Shown here piece after piece: positions 33,831 through 41,961 of a DNA stretch of 64,000 bases. The notes under the pieces are model-generated. The model was not told the DNA's origin and ran no database searches. It saw only the letters and a list, made by a program, of their open reading frames with translations. Within the stretch, counting starts at the first letter, position 1, and every line of letters starts with the position of its first letter. Source of the stretch: Pseudosulfitobacter sp. DSM 107133 (lineage in GTDB: Bacteria; Pseudomonadota; Alphaproteobacteria; Rhodobacterales; Rhodobacteraceae). The stretch is from contig NZ_CP085155.1 of assembly GCF_022788695.1 (NCBI RefSeq), positions 372,001 through 436,000 on the forward strand, read 5' to 3'. The position numbers were made by a program, and so were the translations under genes.

Positions 33831-35476
33831 GCCTCGACTTTGTAGGTTATGCGTCCGTCACAAAACGTCATGGCGACAGAGGCCGCGCTGGCGCTTTGTG
33901 ACAAACCTTCAAGGTCGCCGTCGATCAGTACCAGATCCGCCGCAAGCCCCGATTTCAGCGCCCCGCGATGCGTGTCGGTGAAGTCGGCATAGGCGCCGCC
34001 CGTGGTATAAGCGGCCAGACAGTCATCCAGTGTGATGCGCTGGTCGGGCATATCGTCATCCCAAGGGGTTCGCGTCAGTGCGCAATGGATCGCATATAGC
34101 GGCGACAGCGGTGACACCGGCCAGTCGGTGCCAAAGGCCAGAGGCACGTTGCGGTCGCGGATCATCCTCCATGGAAAGGCTGTAGCCCAACGCGCACGCC
34201 CCATGATGGAGGTGGTCGGTTCCAGCGGCAATCCGGCAGACCCCGGTGGATGCACCGGCTGCATCGATGCAACAATGCCCAACGGCTTCAGGCGGTCCAG
34301 ATCTTCCTGCGCAATGGTATCGATATGTTCAACCCGGTGGCGCGCATCACGCGCGCCATTGGCACGGGCAGCGGCCTGATATCCATCAATTGTGGTGCGC
34401 ACGGCACCGTCACCCACCGCGTGGGTGGCCATTTGCAAACCGCGTCTGTCAGCCTCGATGCAGATCGCGTTAAAAACGTCCGGCGCAATTAGCGGTTCCG
34501 AGCGATATCCAGTGCGGTCGGGATAGTCGGTGACCGTATAGGCCGTCCATGTGTCATAGACCCCGTCCAGAAACAGCTTGATGCGCCCAAAGTGCAACCA
34601 GCCGGGGACTTCCGCGCCAAGCAGCTTGATCCGTTCGATGCCTTCTACACCGTCGTTTTCATCCAGTTTCAACGGCAGGCTGACCCGCACCGGCATGTCA
34701 CCGGCCAGCGCAAGATCGCGCAGCAAACCCGCGAGGTAGGGGTTTCCGTCCATGTTCACAGCACTTGTGATGCCGTGCTGGGCACAATATTCACCGGCGT
34801 TTCGGATCAAGGCACGGTCATGGGCTCGGTCGCTTTCCGAGACTGCGCCAAGCCCCTTGCTATCAAGGCCATCACGGCCTTTCAGTTTGGACAGTTGATT
34901 TACAAACGCCATCGCTGCGAATTCGCGCAGCTCGCCTGTGGCAAGCCCGTCTTCGCCCATCACAACATCCGCACCTGTTTCAGGATCGACTCCGTGCAAG
35001 ATACCGGCCAGTTCCAGCGCGCAAGTATTGGCCCAGGCGCAGTGTTGATCGACCGAAAACATGCAGATCGGTCGATCAGCACAGATCAGGTCAAGCAAGT
35101 GGCGGTCGGGGCGGCGGTCTTTGCCGAAGATCGTGTAATTCGCCGCAAAGCCCGAAATCAGGTCATCGCCGGGCGCATCGGTCATGAAGGATCGGAAGGC
35201 ATCGCGCACATTCTCGACCCCGAATGTGTCGGACAGGTTCAGCATCGAAAGGCTTGCGCCGCCGGTAAAGAGATGCAGATGGCTTTCAATGAAACCGGGC
35301 AACAGTTCGCGCCCCTGTGCATTGATCTGCTGCGTTTGCGGCCCAGCCAATGCACCGATTTCAGCGTCGGTTCCCAATGCTTCAATGCGGCCGTTCCTGA
35401 CGGCAATCGCGGTTGTGCCGGTTGGCGCAAACAACGGGCGCACCGTGGCGTTCAGAATAACGAGATCAGCTTGCAT
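33827..35476 (-). CDS. YtcJ-like amidohydrolase (amidohydrolase 3 family)
   Basis: This 549-residue metal-dependent hydrolase has the first metal motif GFIESHLHLF near residue 65. It continues with VDQHCAWANT, ATHAVGDGAVRTTIDG, HRVEHIDTI and the final aspartate in AFGTDWPVSP. YtcJ-like proteins are mostly uncharacterised; known relatives hydrolyse N-substituted formamides, amides or cyclic ureides. It has no signal peptide, so it is cytoplasmic. It follows a polyamine-type binding-protein gene by 48 bases and is the last gene of that transporter operon. An initial deacylation of an imported N-acyl amine is a reasonable guess. Confidence 0.87.
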   Translation of the reverse strand: MQADLVILNATVRPLFAPTGTTAIAVRNGRIEALGTDAEIGALAGPQTQQINAQGRELLPGFIESHLHLFTGGASLSMLNLSDTFGVENVRDAFRSFMTDAPGDDLISGFAANYTIFGKDRRPDRHLLDLICADRPICMFSVDQHCAWANTCALELAGILHGVDPETGADVVMGEDGLATGELREFAAMAFVNQLSKLKGRDGLDSKGLGAVSESDRAHDRALIRNAGEYCAQHGITSAVNMDGNPYLAGLLRDLALAGDMPVRVSLPLKLDENDGVEGIERIKLLGAEVPGWLHFGRIKLFLDGVYDTWTAYTVTDYPDRTGYRSEPLIAPDVFNAICIEADRRGLQMATHAVGDGAVRTTIDGYQAAARANGARDARHRVEHIDTIAQEDLDRLKPLGIVASMQPVHPPGSAGLPLEPTTSIMGRARWATAFPWRMIRDRNVPLAFGTDWPVSPLSPLYAIHCALTRTPWDDDMPDQRITLDDCLAAYTTGGAYADFTDTHRGALKSGLAADLVLIDGDLEGLSQSASAASVAMTFCDGRITYKVEA

Positions 35477-35524
35477 GATGCCCTCCAGCGTCGCGTAAGG
35501 GGGGCAATGCAGCCCCCCGATTAT

Positions 35525-36541
35525 TTATTGCAGCAACTGGGTCCAAACCCGTGTCACCAGATCCTGCGCCTTGGGCGAGCAGGTCCGAGACATCACAACC
35601 GGAACCGTGGGATAAAGCCCGGGGGCATTTTCCACGGTGTATTTCTTTTCGGCTTCGATGACGTTCATCGGCGAAGAATGCGCGTAATGGTTCATTTGGA
35701 TGGTTGCGTTTTCGGGTGTCGAAATGAACTCGATGAACCTGATCGCATTCTCGCGGTTCTGCGCGCCCTTGGGGATCACCAGGCTGTCGATCCAGCCAAC
35801 CAGACCTTCTTTGGTCATCGCGTATTCTACCGGCGCACCGGAAGCAGCCGCGCGCACAACCTCGCCGTCCCACCAGAAGTGTGCAGCAACCTCTCCCGAG
35901 CCCATGCGCCCTTCGATATTGTCCGAAGAATAGACCGCGACGCTTTCTTTCTGTGCCATCAAAAGATCCAGGACGCGTTTCATTTCTGCGGGATCTTCGG
36001 AACAGAACGGAACGCCAAGATACAGCTGCGCAGCGCCCACGACCTCATCGGGGTAAGACAGCATTGCGATGCGACCGGCCAGTTCACCTTCGGGCTCGAA
36101 GAAGTATTTCAGGCTGTCGGTGGGGCCGGTGTATTCGTCGGTGTTAACGGCAAAGCCTGCGGAGCCATAGGCGATCGGGATCGAGTATTCCTGTGTTTCG
36201 TCCCACCACTGGTTGCGATATTTTTCCTGGATATTCGCATAGGCATCAAGCGTGTTGGCGCCAAAGTTCTCCAGCAGACCCGCGTCGATCATGATGCGCA
36301 AAAAGTGCTGCGACGGCGATGCAATATCATAGCCCGACGACCCTGCCTGAAGCTTGGTCAGCAGGTCTTCGTTCGAGGAATAGCCGTCCACGTTGACCTG
36401 AACATCGTATTCATTCGAAAACTTTTCAATCAGTTCGGGGGCGATGGAGTCTGACCAGACGTAGAGGTTCAGCGTCCCCTCTGCTGCCACCGCGCTGCCA
36501 AAGCACAGGGCGATTGCCGTTGCTGCGTAAAATTTTGTCAT
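35525..36541 (-). CDS. Polyamine-type ABC transporter periplasmic binding protein (PotD/PotF-like)
   Basis: This 338-residue periplasmic protein has a signal peptide ending at GSAVAAEG. The PotD-like mature start is TLNLYVWSDSIAPELIEKFSNEY, followed by GYDIASPSQHFL and IPIAYGSAGFAVN. The acidic and aromatic ligand residues expected for cationic amines lie in WDETQEYSIP and FWWDGEVV. It is encoded after its permeases rather than first, with a 54-base gap containing a small hairpin. Polyamines, N-methylated amines or other cationic amino compounds are possible ligands. Confidence 0.9.
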   Translation of the reverse strand: MTKFYAATAIALCFGSAVAAEGTLNLYVWSDSIAPELIEKFSNEYDVQVNVDGYSSNEDLLTKLQAGSSGYDIASPSQHFLRIMIDAGLLENFGANTLDAYANIQEKYRNQWWDETQEYSIPIAYGSAGFAVNTDEYTGPTDSLKYFFEPEGELAGRIAMLSYPDEVVGAAQLYLGVPFCSEDPAEMKRVLDLLMAQKESVAVYSSDNIEGRMGSGEVAAHFWWDGEVVRAAASGAPVEYAMTKEGLVGWIDSLVIPKGAQNRENAIRFIEFISTPENATIQMNHYAHSSPMNVIEAEKKYTVENAPGLYPTVPVVMSRTCSPKAQDLVTRVWTQLLQ

Positions 36542-36567
36542 TTCTGTTCTCCTGTTGGATGTCTTGC

Positions 36568-36580
36568 GGGCCTTTGGCCC
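36568..36580 (-). terminator. Small hairpin between permease and binding-protein genes
   Basis: GGGCC-TTT-GGCCC is a perfect five-bp stem with a three-base loop in the 54-base gap before the binding-protein gene. It may act as an attenuator or processing site; there is no clear T-run. Confidence 0.35.
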
Positions 36581-36595
36581 ATTGATTTTCAGGGA

Positions 36596-37402
36596 TTAAG
36601 TTGCGTCCGTTCTCTGGCCACGCGCGGCCACAGTCAGGGCGACAGTTGCCAGCACCAACGATGCAACGATCAGCATCGTCGCGATGGCATTCAGTTCAGG
36701 TGACGTGCCCGCACGGATCAATGAGAAGATGTAGACCGGCAAGGTGGTCGTACCGCCCGAGCTGAGCATGTTCGACGTGATGAAATCGTCCATTGATATC
36801 AGGAAGGCGAGCATCGCTCCTGAAAACAGCCCCGGAAAAATCAACGGCAGGGTCACGCGGCGAAACACGGTCCAGCGCGATGCGTAGAGGTCTGTGGCGG
36901 CTTCTTCGAAATCCAGCGGCATTCCTTGCAGCCGCGCCCGTATCGGCAAAAAGGCAAAGGGCGTGCAAAAGGCCGAGTGCGCAATCACCAGTTTGACCAT
37001 GCCGTTCTGAAGGCCGATCAGGGAAAACAGGATCAGCGTTGCAACGGCCAGTACAATTTCGGGCAACAGCAACGGCAGGTTCACCATTGTCTCTGAAAGC
37101 TTACGGTATCGTACATTTTTGCCCCTGATGATCGACAAAGCAGCCAGAAGTGCGATCGTCGTCGCCATGACGGTGGCGATGGCTGCCACGGTCAAAGACG
37201 TTTTGAGCGCAGACATCAACGCGCTGTTGTTCAGCGCAGAGCCATACCATTTGAACGAAAATTCGGTCCAGACACTGGTGATGCGGTTGGCATTGAACGA
37301 ATACAAAACGACAATGCCCAGCGGTGCATAGAGATAGATGAAAAAGACCGTGCTGATTATGCCAAGCCCCGGATAGCGTTTCACATCATGTTGCTGTTTC
37401 AT
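36596..37402 (-). CDS. ABC transporter permease, PotC type
   Basis: This 268-residue inner-membrane protein has six hydrophobic segments, the first at PGLGIISTVFFIYLYAPLGIVVLYSF. The EAA loop is FEEAATDLYASRWTVFRRVTLPL. The second-permease features DDFITSNMLSSGGTTTLPVYIFS are typical of PotC/PotI. The gene overlaps the PotB-type gene by four bases (37399-37402), so translation is coupled. Confidence 0.92.
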   Translation of the reverse strand: MKQQHDVKRYPGLGIISTVFFIYLYAPLGIVVLYSFNANRITSVWTEFSFKWYGSALNNSALMSALKTSLTVAAIATVMATTIALLAALSIIRGKNVRYRKLSETMVNLPLLLPEIVLAVATLILFSLIGLQNGMVKLVIAHSAFCTPFAFLPIRARLQGMPLDFEEAATDLYASRWTVFRRVTLPLIFPGLFSGAMLAFLISMDDFITSNMLSSGGTTTLPVYIFSLIRAGTSPELNAIATMLIVASLVLATVALTVAARGQRTDAT

Positions 37403-38316
37403 GATTCACCCTCGTTACGGGCGCTGCGCAGTGCCAGACCAATCAGAACCAGCATCACAAACATCATCAGGATCATGGCAATCGCCGCTCCAAAGGGCCA
37501 ATTGCGGCCCCCGCCGAATTGCAGCTGGATAAGCGATCCCATCATCATCTGCTTGCCCCCGCCCATCAGGGTCGGTTCAAGGACAGCGCCGAATGCAGGT
37601 ACAAAGACAAGGATCACCCCGGATGCGATGCCCGGAGCCGTCAGCGGCAAGATCACCCGCCGCAATGTTGTCCAGCGGTTGCCGTACAGATCATGGGCGG
37701 CCTCGATCAGCGTTCCATCAAGTTTTTCGATGGATGCAAAAACGGGCAGCACCATCAGCGGAATATAGGTATAGACCATTGCGGCCAGCGTCGCGCCATC
37801 GTTGTACATCAACGTCATGCCAGAGGGCGCGCCGAAGAATTCGAAAAAGCGCAGCAGCGGACCGTCCTTGCCCAGAATGATCATCCACGCATAAACGCGC
37901 AGGATCATCGACATCCAGAACGGCAGCGTCACAAGGAACACCAGAACAGACTTTCTGTGGCCCGGCTGCCCTGCGATCCAATAGGCCACCGGCACGGCCA
38001 GTATCAGACACAGCACAGTTGTCACTGTCGCCAGCAAAATGGTGCGCAGAATGATGATCAGATACTGGGGCGTGAACTCCATCTCTCCGGTCCAGCCTTC
38101 GTTGAAGAGGATCTGGCGATAGCCCGACAGATCAAACCCCCAATCAAAGCCGCCATAGGCGCCCCTGACTGCGAACGAGACAGCAATGATGATGAGGATC
38201 GGAATGATCAACGCAAAGATCATCAGCAGCCATGCCGGTGCAAGCCCAACATACGGCAGGTTGATCTGGCGCCGCCGCTGCGGCGTGTCTGTATGATGTG
38301 CCGTCGCTTCGCTCAT
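37399..38316 (-). CDS. ABC transporter permease, PotB type
   Basis: This 305-residue inner-membrane permease has six hydrophobic segments, PotB-like VTLPFWMSMILRVYAWMIILG, and the EAA loop IEAAHDLYGNRWTTLRRVILPL. The later segment VLEPTLMGGGKQMMMGSLIQLQF is also characteristic. It overlaps the ATPase gene by four bases at its start (38313-38316) and the PotC-type gene at its end. With these it forms the membrane channel of a polyamine-type importer. Confidence 0.92.
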   Translation of the reverse strand: MSEATAHHTDTPQRRRQINLPYVGLAPAWLLMIFALIIPILIIIAVSFAVRGAYGGFDWGFDLSGYRQILFNEGWTGEMEFTPQYLIIILRTILLATVTTVLCLILAVPVAYWIAGQPGHRKSVLVFLVTLPFWMSMILRVYAWMIILGKDGPLLRFFEFFGAPSGMTLMYNDGATLAAMVYTYIPLMVLPVFASIEKLDGTLIEAAHDLYGNRWTTLRRVILPLTAPGIASGVILVFVPAFGAVLEPTLMGGGKQMMMGSLIQLQFGGGRNWPFGAAIAMILMMFVMLVLIGLALRSARNEGES

Positions 38317-39386
38317 GCCGCAAGCACCCGTGCAGAGCCTTCGATGAAACCGACGTGCACGGGGCTGCCCACCGCGATGGTATCGCTTTCGCGTGAGGCA
38401 TTGCGCCGCGACGCGCGGATTTCAACGCCACCCGCAGACAGCAGATAATGGGTATAACCGCCCAGATACTGTTTCTTCACAACCTCCGCCAGAAAATCGA
38501 CGCCCTCGACCTGATCGCCAAGGTTCAGTTTCTCGGGCCGGATCGACAGCGTCGCCTTGCCGACCGGCACCTGGGTCGGGGACGGCACGCTGATGACCTG
38601 GCCAAACGGCGTGCGCACAGTTGCGGTCTTTTCGGTTGCTTTCAGAACATCGACCTCGAAGAAGTTTGTTTCCCCGACAAAATCCGCAACAAACCTGTTG
38701 GACGGCTCTTCGTAGATCTGCAACGGCGTACCAATCTGCTGAACCTGCCCGCTGCCCAGAACCGCAATGCGGTCGGACATGTCCAGCGCCTCTTCCTGGT
38801 CATGAGTCACGAACACAAAGGTGATGCCGGTGTCGCGCTGAAGTGTGCGCAGCTCGTCGCGCATGGCCTGACGTAGTTTCAGATCCAGTGCCGAAAGCGG
38901 TTCGTCCAGCAGCAGCACTTCGGGTTCGGGGGCAAGCGCGCGCGCCAGGGCAATACGTTGACGCTGCCCGCCCGAAAGTTGCGCAGGTTTGCGATTGGCA
39001 AAGGCGCTCATGTGCACCCGCTCGAGCATTTCGCCCACCCGCGCGGTGATCCGTGCCTTGTCCCAACCCATATTTTCAAGACCGAAGGCCACGTTCTGGG
39101 CAAGTGTCATATGCGGAAACAGCGCATAACTTTGAAACACCGTGTTCACCCGCCGCTTGTGCGGAGGGATGTCAACGATGTCGCGCCCGTGCAGCAGCAA
39201 CCGGCCGGTGTCGGGTGTCTCGAAACCGGCAATCATGCGCAGCAATGTCGTTTTGCCACATCCCGATGGGCCAAGCATCGTGAAAAACTCGTTCTCTCGG
39301 ATCTCGAAATTGACCGAGCTGAGCGCCTGGTATGATCCGAAATTCTTTGAAACGTCGATCACTTCAACAGCATTTTGCCGGTTCAT
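38313..39386 (-). CDS. ABC transporter ATP-binding protein, PotA type
   Basis: This 357-residue ATPase has Walker A GPSGCGKTT at 39-47, Q-loop VFQSYALFPHM, signature LSGGQRQRIALARA and Walker B VLLLDEPLSALD. A C-terminal TOBE_2 domain from about residue 280 (SIRPEKLNLG) is typical of PotA and PotG. It is the first gene of the operon PotA-PotB-PotC-PotD-amidohydrolase. Its start codon lies 110 bases from a TTAGG-N5-CCTAA box proposed as the binding site of the divergent LysR regulator. Confidence 0.93.
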   Translation of the reverse strand: MNRQNAVEVIDVSKNFGSYQALSSVNFEIRENEFFTMLGPSGCGKTTLLRMIAGFETPDTGRLLLHGRDIVDIPPHKRRVNTVFQSYALFPHMTLAQNVAFGLENMGWDKARITARVGEMLERVHMSAFANRKPAQLSGGQRQRIALARALAPEPEVLLLDEPLSALDLKLRQAMRDELRTLQRDTGITFVFVTHDQEEALDMSDRIAVLGSGQVQQIGTPLQIYEEPSNRFVADFVGETNFFEVDVLKATEKTATVRTPFGQVISVPSPTQVPVGKATLSIRPEKLNLGDQVEGVDFLAEVVKKQYLGGYTHYLLSAGGVEIRASRRNASRESDTIAVGSPVHVGFIEGSARVLAA

Positions 39387-39495
39387 ACGTCTTGTCCCAT
39401 ATCTTGCTTGCAGTGCCCTGTGACACGCGCAATGTTGGCGTCAGTTAGACGACAGGCCGCCACCGCAGGTAAATGAGCGCTTACAAAAGTGCTGG

Positions 39496-39510
39496 TTAGG
39501 GTATGCCTAA
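39496..39510. promoter_or_regulatory. LysR-type T-N11-A box upstream of the polyamine-type ABC operon
   Basis: TTAGG-GTATG-CCTAA is a perfect 5-5-5 dyad containing a canonical T-N11-A core. Its near edge is 110 bases from the PotA-type start codon. A near-identical box (TTAGG-GTCAG-CCTAA) sits 106 bases from the start of the enzyme operon at 48007. The LysR gene at 39839-40780 is divergent from the ABC operon and is the natural candidate to bind both. Confidence 0.65.
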
Positions 39511-39779
39511 GACCTGTACCGAAGGCGCAGTCCGACTTTTCAATTTGGCAAGGTATTCAATCCCCTAGCCGCGATGCCCTGTTTGGCGCTTCACACGCAT
39601 TTCTAGAAACCTGCGTTTTAGGTAATTTCCCCGAAATGCCCCTGCCCGAATTTTGTGCACTCGCACCGAAATATTCTTTTGCCGTGGCCATTGCCGAGGC
39701 ATCCCTTAGCGCCTCATTTGCCCAAGACACTTGCAGGAACGACGAACCAAACGTACCAAAGAGGGCAAAACCGCCGGTC

Positions 39780-39794
39780 AAAATCGACGATTTT
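39780..39794. repeat. 15-bp palindrome ahead of the LysR gene
   Basis: AAAATCG-A-CGATTTT has perfect seven-base arms and ends 44 bases before the LysR start codon. It may be a second regulatory site or simply local symmetry in an AT-rich promoter stretch. Confidence 0.35.
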
Positions 39795-39838
39795 CCGAAA
39801 TTCTCACGCACCAAACTTTTGTAAAGTCGACATCTGAA

Positions 39839-40780
39839 ATGCCACTGCGCTACACACTCAGACAACTGGAGTATCTCGTCGCTGTGGGCGAAACCGGCAG
39901 CATTGCGGGCGCTTCACAGCAGGTAAACGTTTCTTCTCCGTCTGTGTCCGCCGGTGTTTCCCAGCTGGAAGAAGAACTGGGCGTTAAGCTTTTTGTACGC
40001 CACCACGCCCAGGGTTTGACCCCGACTGCCGCAGGGCGCGAAATACTTGCCCATGCCCGTTATGTGCTACAGCAGGCCGGTATGCTGCGTGATCTGGCGG
40101 GGGATTTGTCGGACAGTGTGCGCGGCCCGTTGTCGATCGGCTGTCTCAGCACCTTTGCCCAAATCCTGTTGCCCGGATTGCGACAAAGCTTTGTCGCGCA
40201 ACATAGCGACGTGCGCACCACCCAGATCGAGGCCGACCAATCAGGCCTGTTCAGTCTGCTGCGACAGGGCAAAATTGATCTTGCCATGACCTATGATCTG
40301 GATCTGCCCCGCGACCTGACCTTTCTGCCGATCCTTGCCTTGCCGCCCTTGGTCGCCCTGTATGAAACCCACCCGCTTGCCCATCTGCCCGAAATTTCGG
40401 TCAGCGAACTGGCACCCTACCCGATGGTCCTTCTGGATCTGCCGCACAGCGCCGAATATTTCCTGTCCTTCTTCACCGAAGCCGGCCTGCGCGCGAACAT
40501 AGCAGAACGCACGCGCGATATGGCCGTGATGCGCGGGCTGGTGGCAAACGGTTTTGGCTATTCGATCATAAACGTGCGTCCGCAAAGTGATCTGGCACCC
40601 GATGGAAAACATATTCGTTTCATACCGTTATCCGGTGGGCAGCGTCCGATGAAGCTGGGCATTCTCGCCACTGGTGGGGCAAATCACACCCGGCTGCTAA
40701 GCGCCTTTGTCAGCCACGCCCAAAGCTGGATTGAAACGCGGGCTGATACATTGCTGAGCCCACATTCGAACAGCGGCTGA
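39839..40780 (+). CDS. LysR-family transcriptional regulator
   Basis: This 313-residue protein has the LysR winged helix at residues 1-62 (LRQLEYLVAVGETGSIAGASQQ, then SPSVSAGVSQLEEELGVKLFVR). The effector-binding domain follows, with RGPLSIGCLSTFAQILLPGL and LDLPHSAEYFLSFF. I chose ATG 39839 because the conserved domain begins at once; upstream in-frame codons have no conservation. It is divergent from the polyamine-type ABC operon and convergent with the amine enzyme operon. Shared boxes upstream of both operons suggest it controls the whole cluster. Confidence 0.88.
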   Translation: MPLRYTLRQLEYLVAVGETGSIAGASQQVNVSSPSVSAGVSQLEEELGVKLFVRHHAQGLTPTAAGREILAHARYVLQQAGMLRDLAGDLSDSVRGPLSIGCLSTFAQILLPGLRQSFVAQHSDVRTTQIEADQSGLFSLLRQGKIDLAMTYDLDLPRDLTFLPILALPPLVALYETHPLAHLPEISVSELAPYPMVLLDLPHSAEYFLSFFTEAGLRANIAERTRDMAVMRGLVANGFGYSIINVRPQSDLAPDGKHIRFIPLSGGQRPMKLGILATGGANHTRLLSAFVSHAQSWIETRADTLLSPHSNSG

Positions 40781-40785
40781 CTGTT

Positions 40786-41961
40786 TCACAGGGCGGTTTT
40801 CTGGCCTGAAAGCTCGGCAAGCAGGCGGTCCATCATCCTGTCACAGCGTCCGAGCTGGGAAAGAGCGACGAATTCGTCCGCCTTGTGTCCCTGCCCTTCC
40901 ATGCTGCCCGGCCCGCAAACAACGGTCGGAATGCCAAGCCCGGCAACAAAGCCCGCTTCGGTGCCAAAGGCCACTTTGGTCACATCCTCGGAACCGCAAA
41001 GCCGCCCAACACGTCGCACTGCAAGATGGTCAGGCGCAATATCCAGACCGGGATAGGTATTGGTCACCTCGATATCTATTCCCACATCCGGATATTCGGC
41101 CTGAAACGGTGCGCAAATGTGACCGACGGCATGGGTCAGACGCTTCAAGAACGTCGAAAGTTCGTCTTGCGGAAGATGGCGCAGCTCAAATTCCACAACC
41201 GCCCGTTCAGGCACAATGTTTAATGCTGTGCCGCCCTGAAGGGTTCCGGCATGAACCGTGCTGTAAGGCACGTCATAGGCAGTGTCCTGTACATCAGACC
41301 CGCCATATTCATGCTGAATGATGCGCAATGCGGTGATGAAGTCTGCTGCCAGATGCAGCGCGTTGATGTATTTGGGGGCCAGTGCTGAATGCCCTGCAAC
41401 CCCGCGACATGTGGCGCGAAGCGCTGATTTGCCCTTGTGCCCGATGGCAGGGCGCATCGACGTCGGCTCGCCCACGATGCAAAGTTCAGGACGCCAGCCT
41501 AGACCCGCAAACGCTGGCAGCATCTTGCGCAGGCCCTGACACCCGATTTCTTCATCATAGGAAATGATGAACATCAACGGTGCCCTGAGCGCGGTCGCGT
41601 CCACCCGTTGCGCCAGCGACAGCATGGCCGCCAGATACCCCTTCATGTCGGTGGTGCCACGGCCAAAAATCTTGTCGCCCTCTTGCGTCATCTCGAAAGG
41701 CGGCCGCGTCCACGCCTGCCCTGCAACCGGCACCACGTCGCTGTGCGCCGAAAGCAGCACGCCCCCCGGCCCGCTGGGCCCGATCCGTGCGACCAGACCG
41801 GATTTGGCCAGCACGGGATCAGGAATGCGCCGGGTTGCACATCCGGCTTTGGTCAACAGATCTTCGGCATGGTCAATCAGCGCCAGATTGCTTTCGGCGC
41901 TGATTGTGGGAAAGGCAATCAGACGCCCGAGATTTTCGAGCGTCTGAGCATAGGGTGTCAT
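40786..41961 (-). CDS. M20-family deacylase, ArgE-like
   Basis: This 391-residue metallopeptidase-family hydrolase has the two-metal site His73 and Asp75 (SAHSDVVPV), Asp105 (GTTDMKG), Glu137-Glu138 (YDEEIG) and Glu165 (GEPTS), plus a final histidine in GQGHKADEF. It is close to acetylornithine deacetylase, but its setting in an amine catabolic operon, not with arginine genes, suggests it removes an acyl group from a catabolic intermediate. It overlaps the flavoenzyme gene by ATGA (41958-41961) and is the last gene of the operon. A role as true ArgE cannot be excluded. Confidence 0.87.
   Translation of the reverse strand: MTPYAQTLENLGRLIAFPTISAESNLALIDHAEDLLTKAGCATRRIPDPVLAKSGLVARIGPSGPGGVLLSAHSDVVPVAGQAWTRPPFEMTQEGDKIFGRGTTDMKGYLAAMLSLAQRVDATALRAPLMFIISYDEEIGCQGLRKMLPAFAGLGWRPELCIVGEPTSMRPAIGHKGKSALRATCRGVAGHSALAPKYINALHLAADFITALRIIQHEYGGSDVQDTAYDVPYSTVHAGTLQGGTALNIVPERAVVEFELRHLPQDELSTFLKRLTHAVGHICAPFQAEYPDVGIDIEVTNTYPGLDIAPDHLAVRRVGRLCGSEDVTKVAFGTEAGFVAGLGIPTVVCGPGSMEGQGHKADEFVALSQLGRCDRMMDRLLAELSGQKTAL

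Larger units (their letters stand above)
39387..39838. other. Divergent intergenic region with an unexplained protein-like frame
   Basis: This 450-base region between the PotA-type and LysR genes holds the T-N11-A box (39496-39510) and a palindrome AAAATCG-A-CGATTTT (39780-39794). Its base composition is clearly more AT-rich than its neighbours. A minus-strand frame over 39557-39865 reads unusually smoothly (for example TGGFALFGTFGSSF) but overlaps the LysR start and has no recognised relatives. I treat it as non-coding, possibly a dispersed repeat or gene remnant. Confidence 0.4.

Noticed and set aside
34592..36454. A 620-codon plus-strand frame
   Set aside because: It is antisense to the YtcJ-like amidohydrolase and the PotD-like gene, both of which have clear family motifs.
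39489..39824. A 111-codon plus-strand frame ahead of the LysR gene
   Set aside because: It has no ribosome site and no recognisable domain, and it covers the LysR box; treated as intergenic.
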